Shown: piece by piece, positions 1-10,182 of the stretch | Layout of the letters: every line of letters begins with the position of its first letter | Position numbering within the stretch: position 1 is the first letter of the stretch | From: Lepiota brunneoincarnata | Lineage: Eukaryota; Basidiomycota; Agaricomycetes; Agaricales; Agaricaceae | Assembly: GCA_023014365.1 (NCBI GenBank) | Contig: JAEBUN010000025.1 | Span: forward strand, 1 to 64,000 | Length of the DNA: 64,000 nucleotides | Direction of reading: 5' to 3' | Position numbers and translations under genes: made by a program | Notes under the pieces: generated by a model | What the model saw: the letters and a program-made list of their open reading frames with translations, nothing else | The model's database searches: none | Told to the model about the DNA's origin: nothing

Positions 1-1426
1 CCAGAGATCGTTAGGCTGTCGCACCTCTAGTGCCTAGTTCTCGTGCTTACTAGAGGGTATCATTCTTGAGGTCGCGAGGGAGCGTTATTCGAGTCCCGTA
101 CGAGTTCGGACTGACACCTTCAGCCAGCGAACCGAGGTAATCCTAACCGCGAGATCATCGTTATCCTGCTTGTCCTCGCTATCGGATGCAACTGAGACTT
201 ACGTCGTGGTGCGTATACAGCTTGATTGACAGAGGCCCAAGTTGATGTAGTCGCGGAAGCCGGCCATTATCAATCCATGTCACAGATTCTTCTCTTCCAG
301 GCACAAAAACTGTCGCGGCAACCGGTCGTGTTGGATATAGCGCAGAAAGAACTCCAGACAGGCTAGTCAGTCCGCCAAGGATCAAATAAAATTGCCAGTA
401 GAATTGCAGCATTAGACTTGTTGTTGTCAGGTAGGGGGGTAGACAATAGGAATCCGCCAGCGGTAGTAAGAATAGGAATGAGTGTACGAGGAGCGTCAGG
501 GCAGACAAGATTCACTTGTAATTTATCCGGCCATCACCGAAGCCATGATGGCTGGGAATTTTGAACTCCGCTGATGGCAACAGATACCCATCAGCGCAAG
601 CTCTCGCGCTGCGTGCCTGGGGCCCTACCCTGCAAAAAAAAAAAAGGTCTTATGTAGTCAAGCGAAAGTGGTACAAGTTAGGGGGCTCTCCGAATGCTAA
701 GTATTGAACAGCTAACGACTTATTGCTTTACTTGTGGATTTACAGGGGCCTGCTGTAGAAAAATCGGAAGTGACTAACAAACACAACGGGCCCCAGTGAA
801 AAAAGAGTCAGAGATAGGGAAAGAGTGCTATCATATCCAGTTGAGATTTTCTGTCCTTCAACGCGTTAAGACGGGGATCAAATAGATAATGTGGTTCTGC
901 GCAAACCTTTGAAAGGCCTGAGGGAGTAGTAGCAAGAGCCCATCACAGCGTCGTGATCCACGAACTGTCAACTGCAAGAAATGCAAACATGAGATAAGTG
1001 TCTGAGGAACTCAGAGGGAGACACGTCTCATACTGTTCCCTCAATCCACATGTGTATAATTTATTATCGGAAGTGTCTCTACAGTTAGACTCGCAGCTTG
1101 ATCTTTTCCTAATCTTCTGTGAAGGATGTGTGCGTGTTCCTGTTCCAGAGCACTCCCAATAATGCTCGGTGCAGTCGATTCCGGACTTTTTCCAACCCTC
1201 CTTTTTCTTCCAGCAGTGATGTTGGCTCCGACTTCCGGGCATTGAAGCAGAGGGTTCTTTGAAGTTTGTTGCGATGCTGGGCAAAATTAGACCGTCTTTA
1301 AACGTGTGAGCGGGGAGTTTCGCACAAACGTTACATTGGTCTCTCAAGACCCACGCCAAGAATAGCCGGTGTATGGCTGGGCCGTTTCGTCTACTCGTTA
1401 GCAGTCTGACAGCATATCCTCTGCAA
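1..1426. other. No confident gene; two weak minus-strand ORFs
   Basis: I recognise no gene here. A 109-codon minus-strand ORF (179-508) has a hydrophobic, signal-like N-terminus and a second hydrophobic stretch, so it could be an exon of a small membrane protein. A 138-codon minus-strand ORF (943-1359) is cysteine-rich but has no signal peptide or known motif. There is a 12-base A-run near 634. Either ORF may be chance. Confidence 0.25.
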
Positions 1427-2010
1427 CAGAAACCGAGATTACTACAGACATCCTATCTAGACGATGCACATTAGCATGGAGTACACAAGATTGATGGAAA
1501 AATCCCACTGGAGAGTAAAAGGGAAAACAAAATATCGGTGCAACAAATCCATCAAATACTGCGTTAGTTTGTCGTTATCTTCATCAAACACCCTCATCCT
1601 TATCCTTCCCCTCTTGTGTCAAGTTCGAAGAGCGAAGTGAGAGGGTGTCGCTTTCGGAAGCCTGAGTTCAATGGGATATCACGCGGAGTTAGGTGATGAA
1701 CCCAAGAAAGTAAGCCTAACCACGTACCATTTCTTCTTGATCCAAATCGCACGCATATGTAGCCATGCCTCCATGTCCCATGGGAAAGCACCTCGTCGAT
1801 CCTCCTTCCAGTATCCCAACCTGTGGTACCGGCCAAGGAAAATGTCTGTTTCGCCTACAGGGCGCGGATAATCCCCTGCGGCATGGAAAACAGCACGCAA
1901 CTCGACGCCCCCAAGGAATGCAGAGAATAGATCAGGATTCTTCTTATACATTTCAGAGCGAAAGAATGCTCGCAATTCCGCATCCTCAGGGTTATTATCA
2001 TCTTCAAAGT
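1427..2010. repeat. Segmental duplication, copy 1 (copy 2 at about 5592-6200)
   Basis: The 3' part of the APH gene and its downstream flank recur at 5592-6200 with scattered substitutions. Shared landmarks include ATCAAATACTGCGTTA, TTTGTCGTTATCTTCAT and the HLVDPPSSIPTCGTG-coding antisense string. The F-box pseudogenes on either side are repeated in the same order, so this is part of a tandem duplication of the whole block [APH - F-box A - F-box B], not an isolated repeat. Confidence 0.85.
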
Positions 2011-3146
2011 TTCCAGGGTCGTCAGAGCCAATTATGAATCGCTGGTCATCCTCCTCAAACCAACCAACCCCACAGACATCTGCCCACAGCGGGCGAAAGG
2101 CAGCAGATTCCCAGTCGATGATGCCAGTAATCGCACCTGATTGTGGGTCGATAAAAATATTACCGTCATGCAAATCACCATGCGAAAAGCGGAAGTTGGA
2201 TCCATCCGCCCATGGCCCTAACACAGTGGAATTCGGGTATAAATTGTAAATGCTTTGAAAGAGCTCGACACATTTTTCGCGGGTAGGAAGATCATAATAG
2301 GATCTGGCAGGAGGATTGCCATTGAAAGCAACGAGCTTGACATAGTCCTCTGACGTGAATATGGGTAGTGTTTGAGAAGGAGAAGGGACCGTCAGGTGAT
2401 AGTTAATGAGAGAGATATCGTGAAGGGGTCCGAGCTCGTACGCATCATGGATAGAGTGGTTGCAGTGGTCCCTTAACGCACGTAAAGATTCTGGAGACAA
2501 CGGGGTCCATCGCGGCGACCTGGGGTGCCTCATCTCGGATAAGCCAGAAACCGACTTGGCTAGGAGGTCGGAATCATCCACTGTGTTGACTTTATGATAA
2601 ATTCCTCCGCAGCCGTCCGCCTTGAGCTGGAATAATTGGTCGTAGAGGTCGATGAGATCGAGAGCCACCCTCTGCTTTTGAGGGAATTGGAGGTCATCCC
2701 AGATGCTGCCCAACTCCACGCCTGGCACATGTTCCATAATGAGCCATTCTGCGCCGACTGGATTATTTGCTTCCGAGCAATATGCGAAGACCTTCGGGAC
2801 AGGGAGTGAAGTGCGGGCTATGATCATCCATCATTAGAGTCCATGTCAAAAGGAAGAGTCGCTTACTTCGCACAAAGTCCATGGCAGCTACTTCACTCTC
2901 AGTTTTGAAAACTGGCTTCACAGGCGCTACTAGACGAGCGACGACAATGCGAAACGGAAGGTTGTAAGAGTAAAGACGAGCGTAGTTCGCTTGCTGTTGA
3001 AGACCAATTGCAACGGGAGGTCCACATTGTGTGGTAGGTACACGAAAAACCTGGCACACTATGCTCTGGAGAGCGTCTAAGTTCATGGTAACGCCAGCCC
3101 AAGGGCCATCCACCACATGCGGATGAATCGAGGGCTCGTCTGTCAT
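1679..3146 (-). CDS. Aminoglycoside phosphotransferase-fold (APH/choline kinase-like) protein
   Basis: This is a fungal APH-family small-molecule or protein kinase-like enzyme; the substrate is unknown. Exon 1 (3146-2867) starts MTDEPSIH and ends in a SEVAAMDFVR motif typical of the family's N-lobe. A 49-nt intron (2866-2818, GTAAGC..CATAG) joins it in phase to exon 2, giving DFVRTRTSLPVPKV. Exon 2 carries NPVGAEWLIMEHVPG (hinge), the catalytic loop FSHGDLHDGNIF (HGDxHxxN) and the metal-binding IIDWE motif. The length of about 475 aa is usual for these proteins. A last intron may remove the ORF's tail: GTACGT after KKKW to CAG near 1670, then a short exon. The splice-like sites are preserved in the truncated copy at 5.8-6.2 kb. 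Both key catalytic motifs are intact, so this is probably functional. Confidence 0.8.
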
Positions 3147-3439
3147 TTTGAAGTGGAGAATAAGAGGCTAAGCTGACGTTCTCATCGGTAAATTCGGGGG
3201 TGGCATCCCATCAATTACCATCAGCGGAGTTGGAAAGCTCGGCATCCTCGGCTTCGGTGATCGCCGGTAGATCATGTGTGAGGGATTTGGGAGTCGTGAT
3301 CATTGCTGGCGTGTGACTATAAAATATCTATCACCACTATGAGTATAATATGAATATACGATCATTACCTGGTCCTGAGCAATTGCATACTCATGATGTC
3401 TATGGTTGTTACATCCTTGTCTGATATCTTGGCTATAGT

Positions 3440-3971
3440 CACGGATATTGCACGTTCAGAAAGAGACAAGGTTGGGCGTCTCTCGCAAGATGCGGAGGAG
3501 GTTGCTGATACCACATGAATTTCTTTGTATGGAAAAGTCGGTATTTTGATGCCAGGGGCAGAGTTCACAAAGGCGAGGCGCCTCCATGAAGAGTCCGAGG
3601 GAAGGGAGCCCGACAGAGAGTCCACTATTACTACCACCGAACTTGAGTGAATGGAGCCGGGAGTATCGAATGTTGGGATCGAATATAGAGGGCAACAGTG
3701 TATCAATCGGAAACTCAGCATCCAGGCTCCTCCAGGGATTGGCGTGAACGAACAAATGCAATTACGAATGACCGAATGAACAGCAAATCCAGGTGCGAGT
3801 CTGACCCAGTGTGGTGAATGTAATATGTGTCCCGCCACAGCTTGCAAATGAGTGGCAAGGTCCAAGGGTATCCTGGATGGCCATCAATCGGACCCTCGCT
3901 CTCAATATTCCACTATGCTGCACAAAAAACAAGGGTTGATTGAGTCGTCCACCACTGGGAGTGTTGCGCAA
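3440..3971 (-). pseudogene. Degenerate F-box/LRR gene (A, unit 1)
   Basis: Fragments in all three minus frames resemble the F-box/LRR family that is intact at 8.5-13.2 kb. The N-terminal part shows the HITFTT-LG string equivalent to WRDITFTTPRLW. The middle shows MEAPRLCELCPWHQNTDFSIQ, equivalent to NAPLLCELG...W-QITDFTI. The distal part shows LLRILRETPNLVSF. Frame changes and lost segments mean no continuous product is possible. The paralogue at 6600-7548 is broken in a similar way, which suggests the parent was already decaying when duplicated. Confidence 0.7.
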
Positions 3972-4380
3972 GTAGAAGAAAGGCCCAACGCCGTTACGTT
4001 TAATGTTGCTTCCCGCGTCTTCGTGTCAGCAGGCAAGGGTATTGGTAATACGCCGAGAAAGTCTGAGGTCTATTATTTTTCCAAAATTATCTCTATAGGA
4101 GTCAAATTCGGGCATTTCTTTGCGAAAGGGCGATTAAAAGTATTTAGGACCTCCGTAATGTTTCGTTCGATGCTCCGTTACATGTACCGTTCAACGGGCT
4201 TGTTCGATTCCCTCGAATAGACGGTCCGACCCTTTATTCACTCCAATTTTGGGTGTACCCCGGCCTCACCAAGATACAAAAAACTATATTGTGCATGGAG
4301 CCAATATCTAACTATGTTCAACGGTCAGGCTATGTCATTTTGACTATTACATCCCTCCTGAATGGTACTCGTATACCGAG

Positions 4381-5603
4381 TTAACTTTTCCCCAGCAAGC
4401 GGTCGAATTGAGCTACGAGAGTCCCACTCCCTGGAATCCGCTGTTGTTTAACGTATGCAGGTTTAATGCCTAGCAACTCCAGCCGGCACCCACCCAATTC
4501 CCCACAGTGGACACGAAGACGCGATTCCCACCATCGTTGCAAACTCCTCCCACATGATCGTCGGGGCAGTGGACGTGTCAAGGGTGATTCCCTTGATCCT
4601 TGGACAGGGCCTCCGCTGAGACTCCAAGTCGTCAAATGTGAGGTACCGCAGGAGCGTTTTGTCCATCGTGGTCAGACTAATGTCGACGGTTTCAACGTCC
4701 GGAAGGATAGTGAGAAGCAGGGACGCAACGTGTCCGCTCACTCTGTTCAGTCTGATGGAAGTGGTGGTGCAGTTCGATTGGTGGAAGAATTCCTCGACAG
4801 GGTCAACCCAAATCGCTCCTCGTCTTGCTAGGGGAGGAGCACGAGCTGGGTTGAAGAAAACCCAGTAGTTGTGCGTGTGCGTCGACCAGGAGAGCTTACG
4901 CAAATGCGCAAGTTCCAACGGCCGACTGAATGATTCGATGGCCTGCCTATCGTTTCACAAGCGATTCAACTGGTGGAACCGCAGGGAGACGCTCGTAAGA
5001 TGCAAAGGAGTTTGTTAACCACGTCTTTCCCTGACTCTATGGTAAAGTGGGTGATCTGAAGCCAGGGAACCTTAGCTCAGTCATTCGATAAGGAACGTTG
5101 TCAAGGCCGAGGTCGCAAAGGAGAGGTGCATTTGCAAAGAGTTTCCCATGCGAGTTTGAGATCTTGCGCGTCCCGTCACCGATGAGACTGAATGAACGAA
5201 GCTGAAGATATTGAAGACTGGGGTCGGATAGGTCGGATAACAACTCGTTCGAAGCGTCGAAAGGAGCATCCGCCCAGCGAAGGGTGTATTGAAAACACTG
5301 GTTTATGAACAAGAGGGCGGCTAGTGACCCCTGCCGGAGTGTCTTCATGTGAAGGGTGAGGGGGCACTCCCGGGATCGATTTAAGTACATTTGGAATATC
5401 GCTAGCAGGGCGACGTAGTTGGTGGTGACCTCCCCGTACGCAGGTGGGTTAAGATAAATCGAAATGCTTTCCCATAGCCGTGGTGTGGTAAATGTAATGT
5501 CTCTCCATCGTCTGCAGACAAGGGAGAGGACCCAGGGGTATTTTCGATTCTCGGGGGTGGAAATCTTGTCTACGAGCATTATAATATCCTCTGCAGAAAC
5601 CAA
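4381..5603 (-). pseudogene. Truncated, frameshifted F-box/LRR gene (B, unit 1)
   Basis: This is close to the intact 446-aa F-box gene at 8537-9877. The post-F-box segment KYPWVLSLVCRRWRDITF and the first LRR half are readable (5603-5037). The frame then breaks after the equivalent of LRFPW, where bases are lost relative to the paralogue, and resumes at MELAHLRKLSWSTHTHNYW (4918-4463) before breaking again near the C-terminus. The N-terminal F-box itself (the LPAETLAEIFFFVQ region) is missing; the sequence runs straight into the truncated APH copy. The 3' flank (4240-4380) matches 8385-8530. It is a pseudogene in unit 1 of the tandem duplication. Confidence 0.8.
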
Positions 5604-5819
5604 GACTGACTCTCCGAAATGCAGATATCATATCTCGACGATATACATTAGCATAGAGTCCCCAATTTTGATGGAAATTTTCTCACTGAAGAACAAAACG
5701 GAAAACAAAATCTCGGTTTATAAAAGATCATCAAATACTGCGTTAATTTGTCGTTATCTTCATTGGCACGGCCTCCTCCCTATCCTTCCCCTCTTGCGTC
5801 AAGTTCGAAGAGCAAAGTG

Positions 5820-6195
5820 AGAGAGCGCTGCATTTGGAAGCCTGCGTTCAATGGTATATCAAGCGGAGTTAGGTGACGAACCAAGAAGGTAGGTCTAAGC
5901 ACATACCATTTCCTCTTGATCCAAATCTATACGCCTATATAGCCATGCCTCCATGTCCCATGGGAAAGCACCTCGTCGATCCTCCTTCCAGTATCCCAAC
6001 CTGTGGTACCGGTCAAGGAAAACGTTTGTTTTGCCTACAGGGCGCGGATAATCCCCTGCGGCATGGAGGACAGCACGCAACTCGATGCCCCCAAGGAATG
6101 CAGAGAATAGATCAGGATTCTTCTTATACATTTCAGAGCGAAAGAATGCTCGCAACTCCACATCCTCAGGGTTATTATCATCTTCAAAGTTTTAA
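5820..6195 (-). pseudogene. Truncated 3' end of APH-fold gene (unit 2)
   Basis: About 88 codons (from 6161 downward) match the C-terminal end of the APH gene at 1679-3146: FFRSEMYKKNPDLFSAFLGG, DYPRPVGKTNVFLDRYHRLGYW, FPWDMEAWL. The catalytic HGDLHDGN region is absent. The homology stops near 6200, where an unrelated sequence containing a short repeat (gtatacattt twice) begins. Downstream splice-like positions are conserved. It is a relic of the second duplication unit and cannot encode a kinase. Confidence 0.85.
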
Positions 6196-6599
6196 GGGGT
6201 ATACATTTGTATACATTTGTACCATCTCTCAGTATGCGGCAGCAAGCCATGCTGTTCCAATCCAAGGCTATGGTTCAATCCGTTGCTTTTTGGGAACGGG
6301 CGGTACATAACCAGAAGTTGGGCGAGACGTCTCGGACTCTTATTTATACCCGTGCAAAAAAAAACTGGAAAGTGGTAACTACGGGCATCTCAGTCCCACC
6401 CACCCTGAGATGTAATAAACCCAGCATTTTGAGGAAATCGTTCTCCCAATAGATCAAACGGGCCCATGACAGCTCTATACGGCGCCGGCACCCACGCAAG
6501 CCCTCTTCGTGAACACATAGGCGTTATTCAATCAATGGCTACGAATTCCTGCCGCGCAACATTAACATCATCAAGAAAACACTCTTGATTCTCGGACAG

Positions 6600-7548
6600 C
6601 GCCATTGAGGCTCGAGGTCGTCGAAAGAAAGGCTTCGCAGGAGCTCTTTATCGAGAGTGATTTCGCCCGAGGTCTACAGCGTCAACGTCGGGAAGGATAG
6701 AAAGAAGAGAAGACACAACGTGCGCGCTGACTCCCGCCAAGCTAACAGAAGTGATGGTGCATCTAGAGCCATGGAGAAATTGCTTAACAGAGCCAACGCA
6801 AATCCCATCTGAACCATCAATATCAATTTCAATCAACCGAGGAGCACAAACAGAATTGAAGAAAGCAGGATTGTTTTCCATGCGTGCGGACCAGGAGAGC
6901 TTGCGCACATATGTAAGCTTCAATGGCTGGGCAGCTTGAGGGTCCTCTGCTAGATCCCCGTTTGCAGAGAATCGCAGGGAGGCGAGGTTGGGTACCTCTC
7001 GCAAGACGCAGAGGAGGTTGCTAATCCCACCCAAATTTCTTTGTATCGAGAAGTCAGTAATTTGATGCCAGGGGCAGAGTTCACAAAGGAAAGGTGCCTC
7101 CATAAAAGGTTCAAGTGAAGGGAGCCTGACAGGGAGTCCATTATTATTATCACCGAATTGGAGTGAACGGAGCTGGGGGTATACCGAACATTGGGATCGA
7201 ATAGAGAGGGCAACAGTGTATCAATCCAGGCTCCTCCAGTGACTTACATGACGAACATATGCAACTACGAATAACTGAACGAGCGGCAAATCCAGGCGCG
7301 AGTCTGACCTGGCGTGGTGAACGTAATATCTCACCATAGCTTGCAGACGAGCGAGAGGGTTCTCGCTCCAGGGGCTCCTTCCTGAGTTGGTGGTCAATAT
7401 CCTTACTAAGCTGCACAAAAAGAAAGGCCCCCCCCGCGAGCGTCTCCGGCGGAAAACGGTCGACCAAGGGAGAGAGTCGTCCGCCATTGGGAGTGTTATA
7501 CAAGTGGAGGTAGGAGGAAAGGAACAAACTTAGCACCGTTATGTGCAA
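6600..7548 (-). pseudogene. Degenerate F-box/LRR gene (A', unit 2)
   Basis: This is the paralogue of the broken gene at 3440-3971 and is more complete. Recognisable blocks in different minus frames are the F-box-like ...GGRLSPLVDRFPPETLAGG and FLFVQLSKDI (7480-7380), the LRR part with MEAPFLCELCPWHQITDFSI (7103 downward), NLLCVLREVPNLASLRF, LTYVRKLSWSARMENNPAFF and VSSLLSILPDVDAVDL. Multiple frameshifts separate them, and the C-terminus is lost near 6600. The F-box domain normally recruits SCF ubiquitin ligase; here no intact product is possible. Confidence 0.75.
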
Positions 7549-7815
7549 CGTTGCTTCCCCGCGCCTTCATGGTCATGTCAGGAGGCGAGGATCTTGATAA
7601 CACGCCGAGAAAGTCTGAGGACTGTTAACGTTATTTCGAATTCAAAATAGGGGTTAAATTGGGGCATTTCTTGCGATAGGGCGATCAAAAGCATTTAGGA
7701 CCTCTGTAAGGTTTCGCTCGATGCTTTGTTACATGTTGAAGTGAGGGATAGTGGGGTTGGTAGGCGAGCACGACTGCGTCCGTCAGTCGCAAAGCTTTTG
7801 ACCCAGAAGGGGGGG

Positions 7816-7893
7816 GGGTGGAGAGAGAATGAGAGAACGAGAATGAAAGCGAGAGCGAGAACGAGAACGAGAAAACGAGAGGGAGAGGGGCTT
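7816..7893 (+). repeat. Purine-rich GAGAGA/GAACGA microsatellite
   Basis: This is a nearly pure A/G stretch on the plus strand with repeated GAGAGA, GAACGA and GAGCGA units, just after a run of nine Gs. It lies inside the 596-bp insertion. Its translation on the minus strand (FSFSLSLSFSFSHSLS) is an artefact of the repeat. Confidence 0.85.
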
Positions 7894-8184
7894 GAGTAGA
7901 TAGAAAGAGAGCTGGGGTGTATTTTTCCACTACCCCTAATACAATTTTCTGGCTAGTTTTTTATACTACGAGGTGGACTTTTTAAATGGGGAAGTGAAAA
8001 GTATGGAACGGAAGAGATAGGAGGAGAAATTCCGTAACGAAAGTTGAAGCATATGTTCTTTAACTACGGAAGGGGAGAGAGAAAGAATGGAAAAGGGAAA
8101 GGGGCATCGCCTATGCGATCCGTCGCTTGCATGACATGTCCATGCGTGTTGCTGGTCGCGTTTGGCGTGTTTTGGGTGGTGGAT

Positions 8185-8269
8185 GAGCCGGGAGCATGTG
8201 GTCACCATAGTTGTCTCCGTGGTGAACGAGCCGGGAGCGTGTGGTCGCCGTAGTTGTCTCCGCGGTCTT
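8185..8269 (+). repeat. Two tandem copies of a 43-bp unit
   Basis: GAGCCGGGAGCATGTGGTCA... at 8185-8227 is followed directly by GAGCCGGGAGCGTGTGGTCG... at 8228-8269. The copies differ mainly at CpG/TpG positions. Both lie within the 596-bp insertion. Confidence 0.85.
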
Positions 8270-8536
8270 GTCTGGGCTAGTGGAAGGGGGGATGACGGGT
8301 GCTACGTGAGCAGCCGTCGTTCGCTCTCCACAATGTACCTTTCAACGGACTTGACTCCTTCCCCCGCCAACCTCGAGGCCATTCATCACTCCAATTTTGG
8401 GTGTGTCCCAGCCCTACCAGGTTACAAAAAACTATATTGTGCATGGAGCCAACGTCAAGCTATGTTCAACGGTCAGCCAATGGCATCCTGGCTATTACAT
8501 CCCTCCTGAAACGGTATTGGGACCTCGTATACCGAG

Positions 8537-9877
8537 TTAACTCTCCCCCGGCAAGCGGTCGAATTGAGCTACGAGGGTCCCATACCCTGGAATCCACTGT
8601 TGTTTAACGTATGCAGGTTTAATGCCTAGCAACTCCAGTCGGCACCCACCCAATTCCTCACAGTGGACACGAAGACGCGATTCAACCATCGTTGCAAACT
8701 CCTCCCACATGATCGTCGGGGCAGTGGACGGGCAAAGGGTGATTCTTTTGATCCTCGGACAGGGCCTCCGCTGAGACTCCAAGTCGTCAAATGTGAGGTA
8801 CCGCAGGAGCGTTTTGTCCATCGTGGTCAGACTAATGTCGACGGTTTCAACGTCCGGAAGGATAGTGAGAAGCAGGGACGCAACGTGTCCGCTCACTCTA
8901 TTCAGTCTGATGGAAGTGATGGTGCAGTTCGATTGGTGGAAGAATTCCTCGACAGGGCCAACCCAAGTCGTTTCCTCATCTTGGTCACAATCGATCTCGA
9001 TTTCGGTTAGGCGAGGAGCACGGGTTGAGTTGAAGAAAACCAAGTAGTTGTGCGTGTGCGTCGACCAGGAGAGCTTACGCAAATGCGCAAGTTCCAACGG
9101 CCGATTGAATGATTCGATGGCCTGCCTATCGCTTCCCAAGCTATTCAACTGGTGGAACCGCAGGGAGACGAGCTTGGGCATAGCTCGTAAGACGCAAAGG
9201 AGTTTGTTAACCACATCTTTCCCTGACTCTATGGTAAAGTGGGTGATCTGAAGCCAAGGGAACCTTAGCTCAGTCATGCGACAGGGGACATTGTAAAGAC
9301 CGAGTTCGCAAAGGAGAGGTGCATTTGCAAGGAGTTTCCCATGCGAGTTTGAAACCTTATGCATTCCGTCACCGATGAGTCTGAATGAACGGAGCTGAGG
9401 ATATTGAAGACTGGGGTCGGATAGGTCGGATAACAACTCGTTCGAAGCGTCGAAAGCAACATCCCTCCAGCGAAGAGTGTATTGAAAACACTCGGTTATG
9501 AACAATAGGGCGGCTAGTGGCCCCCGCCAGAGCGTCTTCACGTGAAGGGTGAGAGGGTACTCCCGGGATCGATTTAAACCCATTTGGAATCTCGCTAGCA
9601 GGGCGACGTAGTTTGTGGTGACCTCCCCGTACCCAGGTGGGCCAAGATAAATTGAAATGCTTCCCCATAGTCGTGGTGTGGTAAATGTAATGTCTCGCCA
9701 CAGCCTGCAGACGAGCGAGAGGATCCAGGGGTACCCTGGGTTCCCATGGATTGTATCTTCCTCCAAGCGCTCCGGTTCCATATCGGTGATCAATACCCCG
9801 TCTGGCTGTACAAAGAAGAATATCTCTGCAAGGGTCTCCGCAGGAAAGCGGTTGATCAGGGAGGTGTCCTCCGACAT
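8537..9877 (-). CDS. F-box/leucine-rich-repeat protein (B, unit 2)
   Basis: This is an intact single-exon 446-aa protein. An F-box at residues about 8-60 (LINRFPAETLAEIFFFVQ, then YPWILSLVCRLWRDITFTTPRLW) is followed by irregular leucine-rich repeats to the C-terminus. The family architecture predicts a substrate-binding subunit of an SCF ubiquitin ligase that docks SKP1; the target is unknown. The start MSEDTSLINRF is chosen because the F-box begins a few residues later, as in the neighbouring paralogues. It is the best preserved member of the duplicated block; the unit 1 copy at 4381-5603 is a pseudogene. Such Agaricomycete F-box families are large and fast-evolving. Confidence 0.85.
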   Translation of the reverse strand: MSEDTSLINRFPAETLAEIFFFVQPDGVLITDMEPERLEEDTIHGNPGYPWILSLVCRLWRDITFTTPRLWGSISIYLGPPGYGEVTTNYVALLARFQMGLNRSREYPLTLHVKTLWRGPLAALLFITECFQYTLRWRDVAFDASNELLSDLSDPSLQYPQLRSFRLIGDGMHKVSNSHGKLLANAPLLCELGLYNVPCRMTELRFPWLQITHFTIESGKDVVNKLLCVLRAMPKLVSLRFHQLNSLGSDRQAIESFNRPLELAHLRKLSWSTHTHNYLVFFNSTRAPRLTEIEIDCDQDEETTWVGPVEEFFHQSNCTITSIRLNRVSGHVASLLLTILPDVETVDISLTTMDKTLLRYLTFDDLESQRRPCPRIKRITLCPSTAPTIMWEEFATMVESRLRVHCEELGGCRLELLGIKPAYVKQQWIPGYGTLVAQFDRLPGES

Positions 9878-10182
9878 TGAGAGTCTGTAAGTGGGGGAGG
9901 GAGTACGGGTCAGGCTTGCTTGTGGTGGCAGTTGAAGGCATATTTAACCCCCCAAAACCATATTTGACGTTGTTCGTGCTCGGGAGGAAGGCCAAGAAGC
10001 AAGTTTAATCCGTCACGTGACCATGACTAGGGCGTGATCGGTAGGTTGACGACCGGCGCCCGTGGCCTGATGTCCACCAAACTAGTCAGCTTCTTTTTGG
10101 TCGCAGCGATGTTCGGACCCAACAACAGTCGATGTGTGCGGCAACTTCATTAAGATATTGAAGTACTTTAAACATGTTTGAG

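Larger units (their letters stand above)
7737..8332. mobile_element. 596-bp insertion, TG..CA ends, 4-bp target duplication (solo-LTR-like)
   Basis: Relative to unit 1, unit 2 has 596 extra bases between GTTACATGT and ATGTACCTTTCAACGG. Unit 1 has the uninterrupted empty site GTTACATGTACCGTTCAACGG (4178-4197). The insertion starts TGAAGTGAGG and ends GCTCTCCACA, and ATGT flanks both sides (7733-7736 and 8333-8336). It has no coding capacity. It contains a purine microsatellite and a 43-bp tandem duplication. TG..CA ends with a short direct target duplication fit a solo LTR, but no full element is present to confirm this. Confidence 0.6.

Noticed and set aside
7685..7930. 81-codon Ser/Phe-rich ORF
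   Set aside because: It is produced by translating the purine microsatellite inside the 596-bp insertion.
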